Below, piece by piece: positions 31,380 to 41,225 of a DNA stretch of 64,000 nt. Position 1 is the stretch's first letter. Each line of letters starts with the position of its first letter. The stretch comes from Diploptera punctata (taxonomy: Eukaryota; Arthropoda; Insecta; Blattodea; Blaberidae). The stretch covers positions 1-64,000 of the forward strand of contig JASPKZ010009913.1 in the NCBI GenBank assembly GCA_030220185.1, given 5' to 3'. The notes under the pieces were generated by a model. The model saw only the letters and a list, made by a program, of their open reading frames with translations, searched no databases and had not been told where the DNA came from. A program made the position numbers and the translations under genes.

Positions 31380-31540
31380 AGAAGAACTGTTAGTAGCATG
31401 AATTTCTTCTGCTGATGATGGAAGTCGACTTCCGAAAGGCCTACAGTTACTAATTTAAAATAATTTTTAACACAGTTGAGGACGACGGCATCCGCCAAAA
31501 GGTATATATTTTAACATTTTAATTTATGATTACTACCTTA
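31380..31540 (+). mobile_element. Penelope-like end carrying a complete hammerhead
   Basis: Contains the motif at 31409-31446 followed by CAGTTGAGGACGACGG, a block also present downstream of the motif in the fold-back copies (for example 31905-31925). Left limit uncertain, about 31045-31066. Confidence 0.7.
31409..31446 (+). ncRNA. Hammerhead ribozyme motif, complete
   Basis: Stem I strand CTG (31409-31411), canonical core CTGATGA (31412-31418), perfect stem II GGAAG/CTTCC (31420-31424, 31429-31433) with loop TCGA, GAAA (31434-31437), self-complementary stem III AGGCCT (31437-31442), cleavage-site A (31443), stem I strand CAG (31444-31446). Every conserved position is canonical, only 38 nt long. 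Predicted to cleave after A31443, probably as a dimer because stem III has no loop. Confidence 0.8.
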
Positions 31541-31634
31541 ACGGAATTTAGTATGTATTTCATTAGTTTTGATTAAGTTCCAGTTCTACTGTACTACTTC
31601 GTCGACGCCGTCTATTGGGGGAACTGTGGTGCTA

Positions 31635-32010
31635 TAAAATAAAATAAGTTAAAATATACCTTCTTAGGTAAAATCCGTCGTCCATAAAATATGTAATCTT
31701 TATGCCTGTAGGCCTTTCAGAACATCCGTTCCATCTTCAGTAGGTCCCTCTTCGCTATAACATCCAGTATGATGGTTGATGCTGCGACAACACCACATTA
31801 GGACCAGCAGCATCAACCATCATACTGGATGTTGTAGCGAAGAGGGACCTGCTGAAGATGGAACGGATGTTCTGAAAGGCCTACAGGCATAAAGATTACA
31901 TATTTTATAAGTTGAGGACGACGGATTTTACCTAAGAAGGAATATTTTAACTTATTTTATTTTATGACTCTCCACTTCAACGGTTTTATCAATGAATTTT
32001 ATTAATATTG
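31635..32010. mobile_element. Penelope-like fold-back element M1, 12-bp TSD
   Basis: Two long inverted arms (about 31640-31780 and 31805-31965) with perfect target repeats actgtggtgcta at 31623-31634 and 32011-32022. An unoccupied copy of the site is at 23463-23565. No coding sequence. Related copies: 41560-41930, 42113-42483, 43153-43430. Confidence 0.85.
31848..31887 (+). ncRNA. Hammerhead motif in the right arm of M1
   Basis: CCTG (31848-31851), CTGAAGA (31852-31858), GGAAC (31860-31864), loop GGAT, GTTCT (31869-31873), GAAA (31874-31877), AGGCCT (31877-31882), A (31883), CAGG (31884-31887). Stem I has four pairs; stem II has four Watson-Crick pairs and a closing G-U. The left arm holds the same motif on the minus strand at 31705-31744 with one changed stem I base. 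Confidence 0.7.
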
Positions 32011-32227
32011 ACTGTGGTGCTACATTTACCCGCCATATGATTGAATTGTGTGTGTATTTTACGGAAAATACGATTGGATACAAGGTAAGATGTTACCAAT
32101 AATTAGGAACTTTCTCCATTTATTTGTGTCAAAAATGTATATATCGACCTATTTAATCAGACATTTATGCTTTTTCCATTATGTTCATAGTTATCCTTTA
32201 TTTACAAATTCATTGCGAGCAGAATTT

Positions 32228-32372
32228 ATGCTACATGCTTACTCACCTATAAATTCTGCTGTTATTTTCACCACATCCTCAATGGCAAATGTGGGGTATT
32301 TTTCACTAAACTGTTTGAAAACATTCAAAATAATTTGTTTCTGTCTGCTTTTCAAAAACTTTCATTTTCAAA
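32228..32372 (-). pseudogene. Possible first exon of a transposase-like gene
   Basis: Minus strand has an ATG near 32372 (MKVFEK) and, one frame over, IILNVFKQFSEKYPTFAIED followed by VVKITAEFIG and then GGTGAGTAAG, a strong 5' splice-site match. The residues resemble the N-terminal helix-turn-helix region seen in some insect transposase-like proteins, but I cannot name the family. A one-base shift would be needed to join the ATG to the rest. The overlapping plus-strand frame (32048-32407) has no recognisable content. Confidence 0.3.
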
Positions 32373-32498
32373 GTTTTAAGAAATTCTACAAAAAATGGTC
32401 ATTTTGAAACAACTGAAATTCCAACGCATTGCGCGTGCGTATGAATATAACAATGCTTATTTAATCTATTAAAATTGTAATTGTATATTTTAAAATAT

Positions 32499-32895
32499 CG
32501 GCCGCGGTGGACTAGTGGTTATGCTCCTTGCCTCTGGTCCCGAGGCTCGCGGGTTCAAACCCGGCCGGGGTCGATGGATTTTTTAGGACGGAAAAATCCA
32601 AGGAGCAAGTCCTCCGGGAGGGACTTTAAGCCGTGGGTCCCGAGTCTGAAGATTTTCAGGCTCGTTAAAAGTCCTTAAGCCTGAATGAAAAGGCCTCTAA
32701 GCAAAATTTACCGAATTTTCCCGTCCCAGTACTACCTAGATGTCAGTATGAGGCGGAACGCTGACCATGTACCACTCAAAATGACATCTGTACGAAAACA
32801 AGAGAAACTAAATTAGTATGGTTCAAATTCTTCCCTGTAGGGGGAGAGTGCCTAAATCTCTGTAAAGGGAAAACACGGGCTTACAATACAATATT
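32499..32895 (+). mobile_element. S5 SINE, full length
   Basis: About 400 bp, box B GGGTTCAAACCCGG, ending CTTACAATACAATA. A deletion of about 15 bp near 32738 relative to 25085-25492. Confidence 0.9.
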
Positions 32896-33320
32896 TTTAA
32901 ATTCTCCCATATAGCTTACATAGACATGTGCTAGATAATACATATTTTTATGTTCTCTATTTCGAGTGGTAGAAAGCGAATTACATTTTTTTACACACTC
33001 AAAGGTAAAACTATTATTAGACCAATGGAAATGTAGTCCATACATGTTTTGTTTACATTACAACTGGAACTTGGCTCGGAAGAGGTATAGCAGTAGCTAT
33101 TGATAATGTTGTACTAAAACAACTCAAACTAACTGAATGATGCAATAAGATACCATATGGAGGAGTTGCCAAATATGATGACAGCTGCAGCCAAAAGTGG
33201 TCATAAGGTCAGCAATGTTTGCCAAATTCTGTTCATAGTAACAATTTGCATCCCAAACTAACCATTTTGGAACCAAAAGCTCATTATATTTTCTATTTGT
33301 AGAATTAATTCAATTTATCC
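32896..33320. repeat. Repeat U and unassigned DNA
   Basis: 32896-33100 matches 45918-46130 (shared GTCCATACAT, TTTGTTTACATTACAACTG and CTCGGAAGAGGTATAG). Both copies follow an S5 SINE directly. 33100-33320 holds nothing recognisable. Confidence 0.55.
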
Positions 33321-33325
33321 GTATA

Positions 33326-33367
<42 letters not shown>
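33321..33367. repeat. (TA)n microsatellite
   Basis: About 20 units, ending at the head of an S1 SINE. Confidence 0.9.
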
Positions 33368-33368
<1 letters not shown>

Positions 33369-33369
<1 letters not shown>

Positions 33370-33691
33370 ACCGTTGTGGTCTCGAGGTAGCGTGCTGCCT
33401 TGTCACGCAGCGGGTCCGGGTTCGATTCCCGGTCGGGACAGGCTCTTGGTAAGGTTTTTTTCGGAGTTTTTCCTCACCTGTAAGACAAATGTCAGGAAGT
33501 TTTGGGCCCAACGGTCTCCGAAAATCATCCGGCCACCATCATCATCCTGATAATTATCATCATCACCGGTGTGAAAAACAACGGGAAGCTACCACACCTA
33601 TAATTCTCTTGTAAAGCTGCAAAGCATAGCATGGAAATGCTATGATTGCAGTGAATGACCTGCCTTCGGGCAGAATTACTACGGATGGATA
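33369..33691 (+). mobile_element. S1 SINE
   Basis: Complete S1, box B GGGTTCGATTCCC, 3' end CGGATGGATATG running into a (TG)n tract. Confidence 0.88.
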
Positions 33692-33698
33692 TGTGTGT

Positions 33699-33745
<47 letters not shown>

Positions 33746-33782
33746 CGTGTGTGAGAGTGAGTGTGTGTGCGTGCGTGCGTGT
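33692..33782. repeat. (TG)n/(GA)n/(CGTG)n compound microsatellite
   Basis: GTGTGT, GAGAGA and GCGTGCGTGC blocks in sequence, grown from the S1 tail. Frames across it give repetitive His/Ser stretches and are not genes. Confidence 0.9.
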
Positions 33783-33794
33783 GAATTTTTTTTT

Positions 33795-34113
33795 CTAATA
33801 CCACCAGGTTGTCTTTTATGACATTTTTTTACTTTCTCCCCTGGCATTGGCAGAATTTTAATCCATTTCCTAGATTGGGGCACCTGGAAGGCGGAATTAC
33901 GTTACCCCGATGGTATGGTTGGTGATAGATGATAATGAAGGGTCAGGAGAGTTCTTAACCCAAACTTAACCTAAATTCCAGACCATGGGCAACCACAGGA
34001 ATAATTCCCTTTAAGGGGGGAAAAAAAAGCCTATGGTTTGACCGGGAATCGAACCCGGGACCTCATGAACTACAGTCTGGAACGCTGACCACTAGCCCAT
34101 GAGGTACGTCTGT
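33795..34113 (-). mobile_element. S3 SINE
   Basis: Reverse copy with the head CTCATGGGCTAGTGGTCAGC and box B GGGTTCGATTCCCGG, and the S2/S3 body. Confidence 0.85.
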
Positions 34114-34724
34114 ACCGATCTTCGTGAAAATTTGTATACACAGTGTTTCAGAATTGGCGAGTGTTCAGCCGTTATCTATTATGTTCTAAAATCATTAATA
34201 ATTGTAGTTCATCTGAAACGAAAATTAAAAAATCGCTCTAGCGATCGCAATTTTCGATCTTTCACAACAAAACTAGGAATATCCTATTAAAATAAACAGA
34301 ATTATGTCCTATCCAAAACTCAGCTAAATTCGACCGTTAGAAGTGGGGGTTTACTTGAAAGCCGAAATTAAAATTTAAAAAAAGCCTATGCGACTGGACC
34401 GATTTTGATGAAATGTTGTGTGTGTGTGTTTGTGTGGGTCCCTGGATGATTTGGATTCACAATTGGACCCTGTAGGTGGCGCTGCGATCGGGTAATAGGA
34501 ATTTTTTGTCAGATATATAGGAATCTGCATTACCGACATATTCCGCGCGACAACAATGTGACGTCATAACGCAGGCTTCTTGGGCCACAACAGTTGGCAG
34601 TGAAGAGTTTTCTTGCGAAAACTTATTAATTAGTTAATTTTATGGTAAAAAAAAGTTACATATTTTTATCGTCCGGACATGACACAAGAATTGAACGTTC
34701 GGGCAAGACAACGTCTGCCAGGTA
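34114..34724 (+). repeat. Non-coding repeat ending in the GACAACGTCTGCC block
   Basis: Contains 'GACTGGACCGATTTTGATGA' and a (GT)n stretch, and ends ATCGTCCGGACATGACAC then GACAACGTCTGCC. The same end block is at 35283-35345 (minus) and 53303-53370 (minus), where it finishes in GGGTCCGCTAG|T. The left part (34114-34300) shares words with 58080-58260. A CTAG|T end is compatible with Helitron, not proven. Confidence 0.5.
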
Positions 34725-34746
34725 TGCAAATTTTAAATAAAAATAT

Positions 34747-35281
34747 TATTTGTCCGTACTTAACTTACTTACTTACTCACTGGCACTATCGAACCCCGTA
34801 GGTTGATGGCCGCGCGGACATAAGCTCTCCATACATCCCTATCCTGAGCTAATGCTTTCCAATCATTCCCTGTATAATCTACTTCCCTCAAATCATTTAA
34901 AAGTGATCCCACTACAGGCCTCAGGAGGCCCTTGGGGTAGTAGGAGGTTAGGGCTCCCTCTTTTTCTTGACAATCGGCACTTGATGTCAGCCGGGGTGTC
35001 AGCCCTTCGTGACGGCCGCCTTTACCCCAGAACAAGCGTCTGGTACTCATTTCAGTTAGAGGCTGAGTCGACCCCAGGGCCATAGTGCCGCCAGAAGGTT
35101 TGGGTCAGTTTAAAAATCCTGACCCCACCGGGACTCGAACCCTCGACCCTCCGGCTTGTAGCTCAGTGCCTTAACCACTACGCAACGGCGTGCCCCCTCC
35201 CTCAAATCATAGTTAATGTTATTCTCCCACCTCATTCTTGGTCTACCAACTGGGCGTTTTCCCTCTGGCTTTCCTTGTAGG
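34747..35281 (-). mobile_element. RT-A LINE 3' end with nested S9
   Basis: 3' tail (TAAG)n in reverse at 34757-34770, then the RT-A tail to 34896, continuing at 35198-35281 (GRPRMRWENNIN, KARGKTPSW region) after the SINE. Confidence 0.85.
34897..35197 (-). mobile_element. S9 SINE nested in RT-A, 13-bp TSD
   Basis: Perfect repeats tccctcaaatcat at 34884-34896 and 35198-35210. The same RT-A position carries another S9 at 20779. Confidence 0.92.
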
Positions 35282-35400
35282 ACCCGGCAGACGTTGTCTT
35301 GCCCGAACGTTCAATTCTCGTGTCATGTCCGGACGATAAAAATATGTAACTTTTTTTTTTACAACTGTTGGTTTATTGCTAGGATACGGTACATGTACTC
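35281..35400 (-). repeat. Inverted partner of the 34114-34724 end block
   Basis: 35283-35345 is the reverse complement of 34660-34722, so the RT-A/S9 nest lies between two inverted copies of this block. Confidence 0.7.
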
Positions 35401-35433
35401 GATTACATAATACTTCCGCGGGTACTAAAATTG

Positions 35434-35667
35434 TCAAAACGCCCACACAGGTAATAAGTTTACCATGTACGCAATTTTGTCTGTATAGGAACTAAAACAT
35501 AAATTACAGTTGTTTAATTTTCCCGTGAAACTCATATTACAGTCACTAAATGCAGATTCACCATTTGTAAAATTGATATCACTTTCACTTATAGATACTA
35601 CTTGTACACAATCACCTTCTCTTGCCAATTCACAAATTTCTTCTGAAACATTTACATATTCTTCCAT
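35434..35667 (-). CDS. Unidentified small open frame downstream of repeat R
   Basis: 78 codons from ATG 35667 (MEEYVNVSEEICELAREGD, then VVSISESDINF and CNMSFTGKLNNCNLCF) to TGA. It lies about 165 bp downstream of the minus-strand R copy (35830-36480), whose CCAAT and TATA-like signals point toward it. The bases ATGGTAAAC inside it could act as a 5' splice site near 35464, so it may be a first exon. Family unknown; possibly the start of the protein of an R-borne element. Confidence 0.35.
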   Translation of the reverse strand: MEEYVNVSEEICELAREGDCVQVVSISESDINFTNGESAFSDCNMSFTGKLNNCNLCFSSYTDKIAYMVNLLPVWAF

Positions 35668-35829
35668 TTTTAATATATTATTGATTAAACACAATCTTTA
35701 TAAAAAAGTAATGAAAATGAAACAATATTAGTAACCGCAACACATGAATTCATAAAACACTGTGCAAAGAAAAGAGCACAATGCATGTGGATGATACAGT
35801 TCAATGCGTAGAATTGTGTGCGCCTGGAA

Positions 35830-36480
35830 TTCACAGTGACTATTTAACTCATGCCCCAAATGGGAGTCAATGACCAATCACATTTCAATGATTTTTTATT
35901 TACAACCAATCACAGTCGTGTTTCGCCTAGAATTTACCAACTAAAGTTTTATCATAATAAAGAAAGCACCTCCTTTTTAACATTCTGAATAGGTCATAGC
36001 ATTATTTTGCAGTGACTGACTCGCTAAGAAATGCGGCTACCAGATTGTATATATAGTGCATGAATGTCAACACATAGCGCATGCGGGAGTTAATATAAGA
36101 ACATTTGTACCAATTTGATTATACCACCAAAAAAAGAAACCACTGTTTGCACTTTCTTAAATGTATTTTTCCCCAGGTAATAACATTCCAGAAAAATATA
36201 ATTGTCATATTTACATCATAGGACATCAGAAATGAATTAATATACAGTTTGATGTGTTTCATTTTTTCTCCACTAGAGTGCGTTCTTACAATAATGCGTT
36301 CCTTTGGCAATAAATAATATGATCTGGTTGCAGTGATGAACAAAATAAGCAAATGAAGCGTACCAATCGTTTCTCATTTGTTTTCAAACATCGCCGTTTA
36401 CATTCAATATATAGATATTTGAAATAACTTTGTGAGTCGTGAATTTATCGATAATTTGGAAATCACTCGTGGCATTACTA
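35830..36480 (-). repeat. Repeat R, copy 3
   Basis: Read in reverse it starts at the GAGTCGTGAATTTATCGAT-type end (about 36430-36455) and finishes at GTTAAATAGTCACTG (35840). On the plus strand it shows GACCAATCACATTTC and CAACCAATCACAGTC, two CCAAT boxes 30 bp apart. Confidence 0.8.
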
Positions 36481-36489
36481 ATACATAAT

Positions 36490-36850
36490 AATGCGTGCGC
36501 CGGGAATTCACAGTGATAACAGCCTCCCTCTCGTCATGCCTCGCTCGCCTTCTTGTCAGTTCCTAGCTGTACTCGCAGTTAGTTCTGAATACGAAGGATT
36601 ATGGGGGGAATATTGTAGATATATTTTGCACCATCCTGTATAAGAGAGGTTGAATAATGAAATTCTCTGCTGAGGCACGCGCCTCACTTTCACAGCGTGC
36701 AGACTCGTTTCCTGAAGGTCGTCTACTTCGTAATACAATCCTATTTGTAAAATGTAAATAAATGAACATCGCTTACAGTTTCAATGCAAAATAACAATCT
36801 GGAGTTTTATTCCTATTTTTGTTTCTGATAGAATAAAAAAATCAAGTCAC
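36490..36850. other. Unassigned
   Basis: Partly GC-richer (36495-36580); one 60-codon minus frame (36556-36738), no recognisable product. Confidence 0.3.
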
Positions 36851-36854
36851 TTGT

Positions 36855-37105
36855 CCGGTGATCTATGGGGTAAATTCTTTGCCTCTGGTCCCGAGAGACC
36901 CGGGTTGAAACCTGACAGGGATTATTGAAATTTTTTGGATACAAAATTTCAAGGGACAAGTCCTTCAGGAGGACTTTGTGTCGCGGGTCTTAAATTTTTT
37001 GGGGTCGTAAAAGAACCTCAAACGCAATTTAATGTATCTGAGCAAAATTTAATCGGCCTTTCCAATCAAAGTAGTACCTTAGTTGACTACTAGATGTCTC
37101 TTTTT
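36855..37105 (+). mobile_element. S5 SINE, old copy
   Basis: About 70% like other S5 copies; box B decayed to GGGTTGAAACCTG. Ends near CTACTAGATGTCTC. Confidence 0.6.
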
Positions 37106-37342
37106 GTAAAGCCTGGCATTGTGTGGTCAAAAAAGAAAAAATAGTGTGATTCTCACCCAACAGGTTGTGCCACTGTAAAGCCCGGGTACATGGCGGAATT
37201 ACAAACATCTATAAGGTGAGAGGTTAAACTAGGATGGAGAAGTATTATAATTTCAGTTTCTTATTTATTCCAGTATTATTCATTACAGGGACTCTTTGTC
37301 ATCCTAACTTCTCTCAAAAACATTAAATTGAATATATATAAA

Positions 37343-37809
37343 TTTCGTGTCACGTTGTTTGTCCGCGATGGAATCCTAAACTACTGAACCGATTTTTATA
37401 AAATTTTGCACACTGTGTGCAGTTTGATCCAACTTGAGACTTTGGGTAGTTTATAACTAAATTCTAGTCGCATTATTTTTATTGCAAATTATTTGTTTAT
37501 TATTTAACAAAGAGTTATAATTATCTGTGAGTTCCATACGATTCTAACAGATGGCGGTTGTAAGGTAATTTTGTAAGGTAATTGGTTTATTATTTAACAA
37601 AGAGAGATCCAGATGGCTGTGATTTTTGTTGCAACTGCGAATTTCAATTGAATTACAAATATTGATTATTTCATAATTTAAGTGTGTTCAGTGTTTATTT
37701 TATTTTCAATATTATTAATTTGTGTGTAAGTATTAGTTTTAAGTAATCTGGCTGAAAGACAGCAACTTAATTTAAATTTTTAACGTATACCTTAGCCACA
37801 GCAACGCAC

Positions 37810-37810
<1 letters not shown>
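37343..37810 (+). repeat. Repeat P, copy 2, longer on the left
   Basis: Adds about 190 bp on the left (TTTCGTGTCACGTTGTTTGT, CTACTGAACCGATTTTTATA) to the part shared with 26237-26525. It ends GCAACGCA without the CTAG, running into (TA)n at 37808-37845. Confidence 0.7.
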
Positions 37811-37845
<35 letters not shown>

Positions 37846-37846
<1 letters not shown>

Positions 37847-38205
37847 GCCCCAGGTTGTGCTTTTTGGACATTTCTGGTGTTCTCTCCTGGCATTTGAGTA
37901 ATTGTAACCCACTTCTGAGGTTGGCGCACCTGGAAGGCGAGGTTACGTTGCCCCGATGATATGATGGGTGATGATGATTATAATGGTGCGCCAGGAGAGT
38001 CCTTAATCCTAAGCTTAATCTAAGATGAATATGATGATGATTGCGATGACCATATGGTGTTCGGGTACCGTTTGGGCCTTAAAGTTTCCTGACATTTGTC
38101 TTACAGGTGAGGACCCCGATAAAAACCTCATCCAGGAAACTGTCTTTACTGGGGATCGAACCCGCTGCGTGACAAGGCAGCACGCTACCATAGCGGTGGA
38201 CGCTC
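37846..38205 (-). mobile_element. S2 SINE
   Basis: Reverse copy; the box B part of the head has lost about 12 bp (GGGATCGAACCCGCTGCG). Confidence 0.8.
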
Positions 38206-38242
38206 TTGAAAATATATAAAACTGCCATTCTCTCGGTTATAT

Positions 38243-38546
38243 CATCCATCCATCCATAGTAATTCTGCCCGAAGGCAGGTCCTTCACTGCAATCATAGCA
38301 TTTTCATGCTATGCTTGCAGCTCTACTAGGGAATTGTAGGTGTGGTAGCTTCCCGGTGAAGGATGATGATGATGGCCATATGATTTCGGGGACCGTTTGG
38401 GCTTTAAAGTTTTCCTGGCATTTGTCTTACAGGTGAGGAAAAACCCCGATAAAAACCTCACCCAGAAAAACTGCCCCGACCGGGGATCGAACCCGGGCCC
38501 GCTGCGTGACAAGGCAGCACGCTACCTCGAGACCACATCCGGTGGA
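38243..38546 (-). mobile_element. S1 SINE nested in RT-A, 9-bp TSD
   Basis: Repeats cggttatat at 38234-38242 and 38547-38555. Complete apart from about 15 bp missing near 38355. Confidence 0.88.
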
Positions 38547-39005
38547 CGGTTATATTATATGAATGCGAAACATGGACTCTTGCTTTAAGGGAGGAGAAAA
38601 CATTACACGAGTATTTCAGAATAAAATTCTTAGGACATTTTTGGACCAAAGAGAGATGAACAGACATGCGAATGGGAAAGACTACATAGGGCCTAACAGT
38701 GAGCTATATGATTCTTTAGAAAACCAGATATAATAAGAACAGTTAGATCTTGTAGACTGCGATGGGCAGGACATGGGGCACAAATGGGAATGAGAAAAGG
38801 GCATGGTGCCTTCTTGTAGGAAAACCAGAGGGAAAACCTCCAATTGCCAGACCAAGAATGAGGTGGGAGAATAACATTAACGATGATTTGAGGAAAGTAG
38901 ATTATACAGGGGATGTTTCGGAAATATTAGATTAGCATAGGGATGTGTGGAGAGCTTATGTCCGCACGGCCATGAACCAACCATTCGACAGAGTCAGTGA
39001 GTTAA

Positions 39006-39450
39006 TTAATTGATACTGAATAGCTTAAAATGTCTAAAAATACATTCGTAAAGCTAAATGTATCTTTAATTAACATAAAAACTGTCATAATGTGATATAA
39101 TTAGAAACAGAGATATAATGTTAACATAAAGAGTGTTCCCTTAATAGGAAATCAGATAATGGTGCATGTTTATCTTCAGCCAGTTGAATGATATTTCTCT
39201 CTGAGATGTGATTTTAAGAATGCGAGTCGAGGAATATAAAACCGCTGACGTCATGCAGAATTAATGAGTGTTTGTGACATTAAGTTATGAATATGTAAAT
39301 CAAACATTACTTCCACAACATAATTTCAAATGTGATGCTTTACATATCACGTCATGTTGTCCCCATTCATATCTCATCAGCACGTGTTATTTGTTAAAAC
39401 AGGATCTCAAATGTGCAGAATATATGACCAGTACTGCTCTAAATCCTCAC
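39006..39450. other. No gene seen
   Basis: AT-rich; the open frame 39268-39639 runs from here through an (AAT)n tract into an S1 SINE and is not a gene. Confidence 0.35.
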
Positions 39451-39483
<33 letters not shown>

Positions 39484-39485
39484 CT

Positions 39486-39745
39486 CCACTTCAAAGCTGT
39501 GCTTTCAGCTTTACTAGGGAATTGTAGGTGTGGTAGCTTCCCGTTGCTTTCCACACCGGTGAAGGATGATGATGATGGCCATATGATTTCGGGGACCGTT
39601 TGGGCCTTAAAGTTTTCCTGGCATTTGTCTTACAGGTGAGGAAAAACCCCGATAAAAACCTCACCCAGAAAAACTGCCCCGATCGGGGATCGAAACCGGG
39701 CGCGCTGCGTGACAAGGCAGCACGCTACCTCGAGACCACAGCGGT

Positions 39746-39750
<5 letters not shown>
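39486..39750 (-). mobile_element. S1 SINE, 3'-truncated
   Basis: Reverse copy from CAGCTTTACTAGGG to GCGGTGGAC. Box B reads GGTTTCGATCCCC. Preceded by (AAT)n at 39452-39482. Confidence 0.85.

Positions 39751-39823
<73 letters not shown>
39751..39823. repeat. (CA)n then (TA)n microsatellite
   Basis: About 15 CA units followed by 21 TA units at the head side of the SINE. Confidence 0.92.
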
Positions 39824-39825
<2 letters not shown>

Positions 39826-39899
39826 CTACGGACTTGTAGACTACCAGTTTGCAACAAACATTCACAAATTTCCCTTAATTAAATAATAATAATATTATT

Positions 39900-40225
39900 G
39901 TCCACCGCTGTGGTCTAGAGGTAGCGTGTTGCCTTGTCACGCAGCGGGCCCGAGTTCGATCCCCGGTCGGGGCAGTTTTTCTGGGTGAGGTTTTTTATCG
40001 GGGTTTTTACTCACCTGTAAATGGCAGGAAAACTTTAAGGCCCAAACGGTCCCCGAAATCATAGGGCCATCGTCATCATCACCCTCATCATCATCATCCT
40101 TCACCGGTGTGAAAAGCAACGGGAAGCTACCACACCTACAATTCCCTAGTAAAGCTGCAAGCATAGCATGAAAATGCTATGATTGCAGTGAAGGACCTGC
40201 CTTCGGGCAGAATTACTATGGATGG
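39900..40225 (+). mobile_element. S1 SINE with 9-bp TSD
   Basis: Repeats aatattatt at 39891-39899 and 40226-40234. Box B GAGTTCGATCCCC. It faces away from the S1 copy at 39486-39750. Confidence 0.85.
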
Positions 40226-40560
40226 AATATTATTATTATTATTCTATTTCTATATTCGGGTTTTTACAGCTGCTGCCGTCTTTCCGTGCTAAACCTCCAA
40301 AGCCGACGATCTTGGGCATCTTCAATGCTTAGCCCTCTTGCTTGCATAACTGTCTTCATGTTTTACTTCCATGTTAACTTTGGTCTCCCTCTTTTCTTCT
40401 TTCTGGTCGGTTGCCACTGATATAGTTGCTTCGAACATCGCTCATCTTCCATTCTTAAAATATGTCCTAACCATTTTAATTTTTTCTCCTCAATTCTTTC
40501 AATTATGCTTTCTTCTGCTTCCATTATGTTTCTAATTTCCTTATTTGTGACATGTTCTAA
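40226..40560 (-). mobile_element. LINE 3' end (family of 49037-49618)
   Basis: Minus strand reads the SIEDAQDRRLWRF-type end and LKWLGHILRMEDER-type tail in broken frames, about 90% like 49037-49380. Ends at the VTNKEI block. Confidence 0.75.
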
Positions 40561-40659
40561 TGCATAATAAAAAAAATAATAATAAAAAAAAAAATAATAA
40601 TAAGAATAGTATATAAGTAATAATAATAATAATAATAAATCGATAGATAGTCATAGCAT

Positions 40660-40965
40660 AGATAGATAATCGGTTAATTAATGTCTTTGACATCGTCCGA
40701 TTCCTAATAGCCAATTTTGTCGGTCCGTCCAATCTCCCGGATGTTTCTCCTTCATGTATAAATAAATTCCCATACTCCAGGAGGTTTTAGATCTTCCTCT
40801 GCTTCGTCTTCCCTCAGGTTTCCATTCCATAACACATTCTGGTAGCCGATCCTCATCCATTCGCTGGACATGTCCGTTTTAATTGCTGAGTTTTAGTGTC
40901 TTGAATCTTCGTTTTCTCCCTTATAACTGAGTTTCTATTTTTTCTTCTTTGAAATTCTTGCTTAA
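40660..40965 (-). mobile_element. LINE 3' end, another family
   Basis: Minus frame 40678-40860 reads MDEDRLPECVMEWKPEGRRS, then RGRSKTSW; upstream IKTDMSSEW-type residues. GATAGATA repeats form the tail (40640-40665). Confidence 0.65.
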
Positions 40966-40989
40966 TAATAATGATAATAATAATAATAA

Positions 40990-41225
40990 CAGCCATTTTC
41001 TTCTAGGTCTACCCAATGATCTGTCTCCACTAACTTGATAGCTCAATATTTGTTTAGTTAAGTTGGTAGATTTCTAGATGTTCTTTCCACTGTTGTCTAT
41101 AATATTTTAATCTATCATTCAAATTAAAAATGTCCAATTTTCTCTCGAGTCTCTTAATTTTTTATGTCTCATCTAGTTTTGTACATCCTTTAAACTCCTC
41201 TCAAGAATTTATTTTCTATACCTTA
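40990..41225 (-). mobile_element. LINE RT-tail scrap
   Basis: Minus strand has residues like ERKLDIFNLNDRLKYYRQQW, a thumb/tail motif, in broken frames. Confidence 0.45.

Larger units (their letters stand above)
31541..32060 (+). repeat. Repeat T, interrupted by a fold-back
   Basis: 31541-31634 and 32011-32060 together match the reverse complement of 23463-23565. Confidence 0.7.
37260..39005 (+). mobile_element. RT-A LINE copy in three pieces with two insertions
   Basis: RT-A at 37275-37342, 38206-38242 and 38547-39005 are collinear. The first gap (37343-38205) holds repeat P, (TA)n and an S2 SINE; the second holds an S1 SINE. The tail part encodes broken TRQMRMGKTT, GRPRMRWENNINDDL and VRTAMNQP-type residues. 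Near-perfect 15-bp repeats ttgaatatatataaa and ttgaaaatatataaa flank the first insert. Confidence 0.85.

Noticed and set aside
32048..32407. 119-codon plus-strand frame as a gene
   Set aside because: Residue composition is Phe/Tyr-rich as expected from AT-rich antisense; the minus strand has the more protein-like content.
33563..33883. 106-codon minus frame with His/Ser/Thr repeats
   Set aside because: Spans a (TG)n/(GA)n tract between two SINEs; low complexity.
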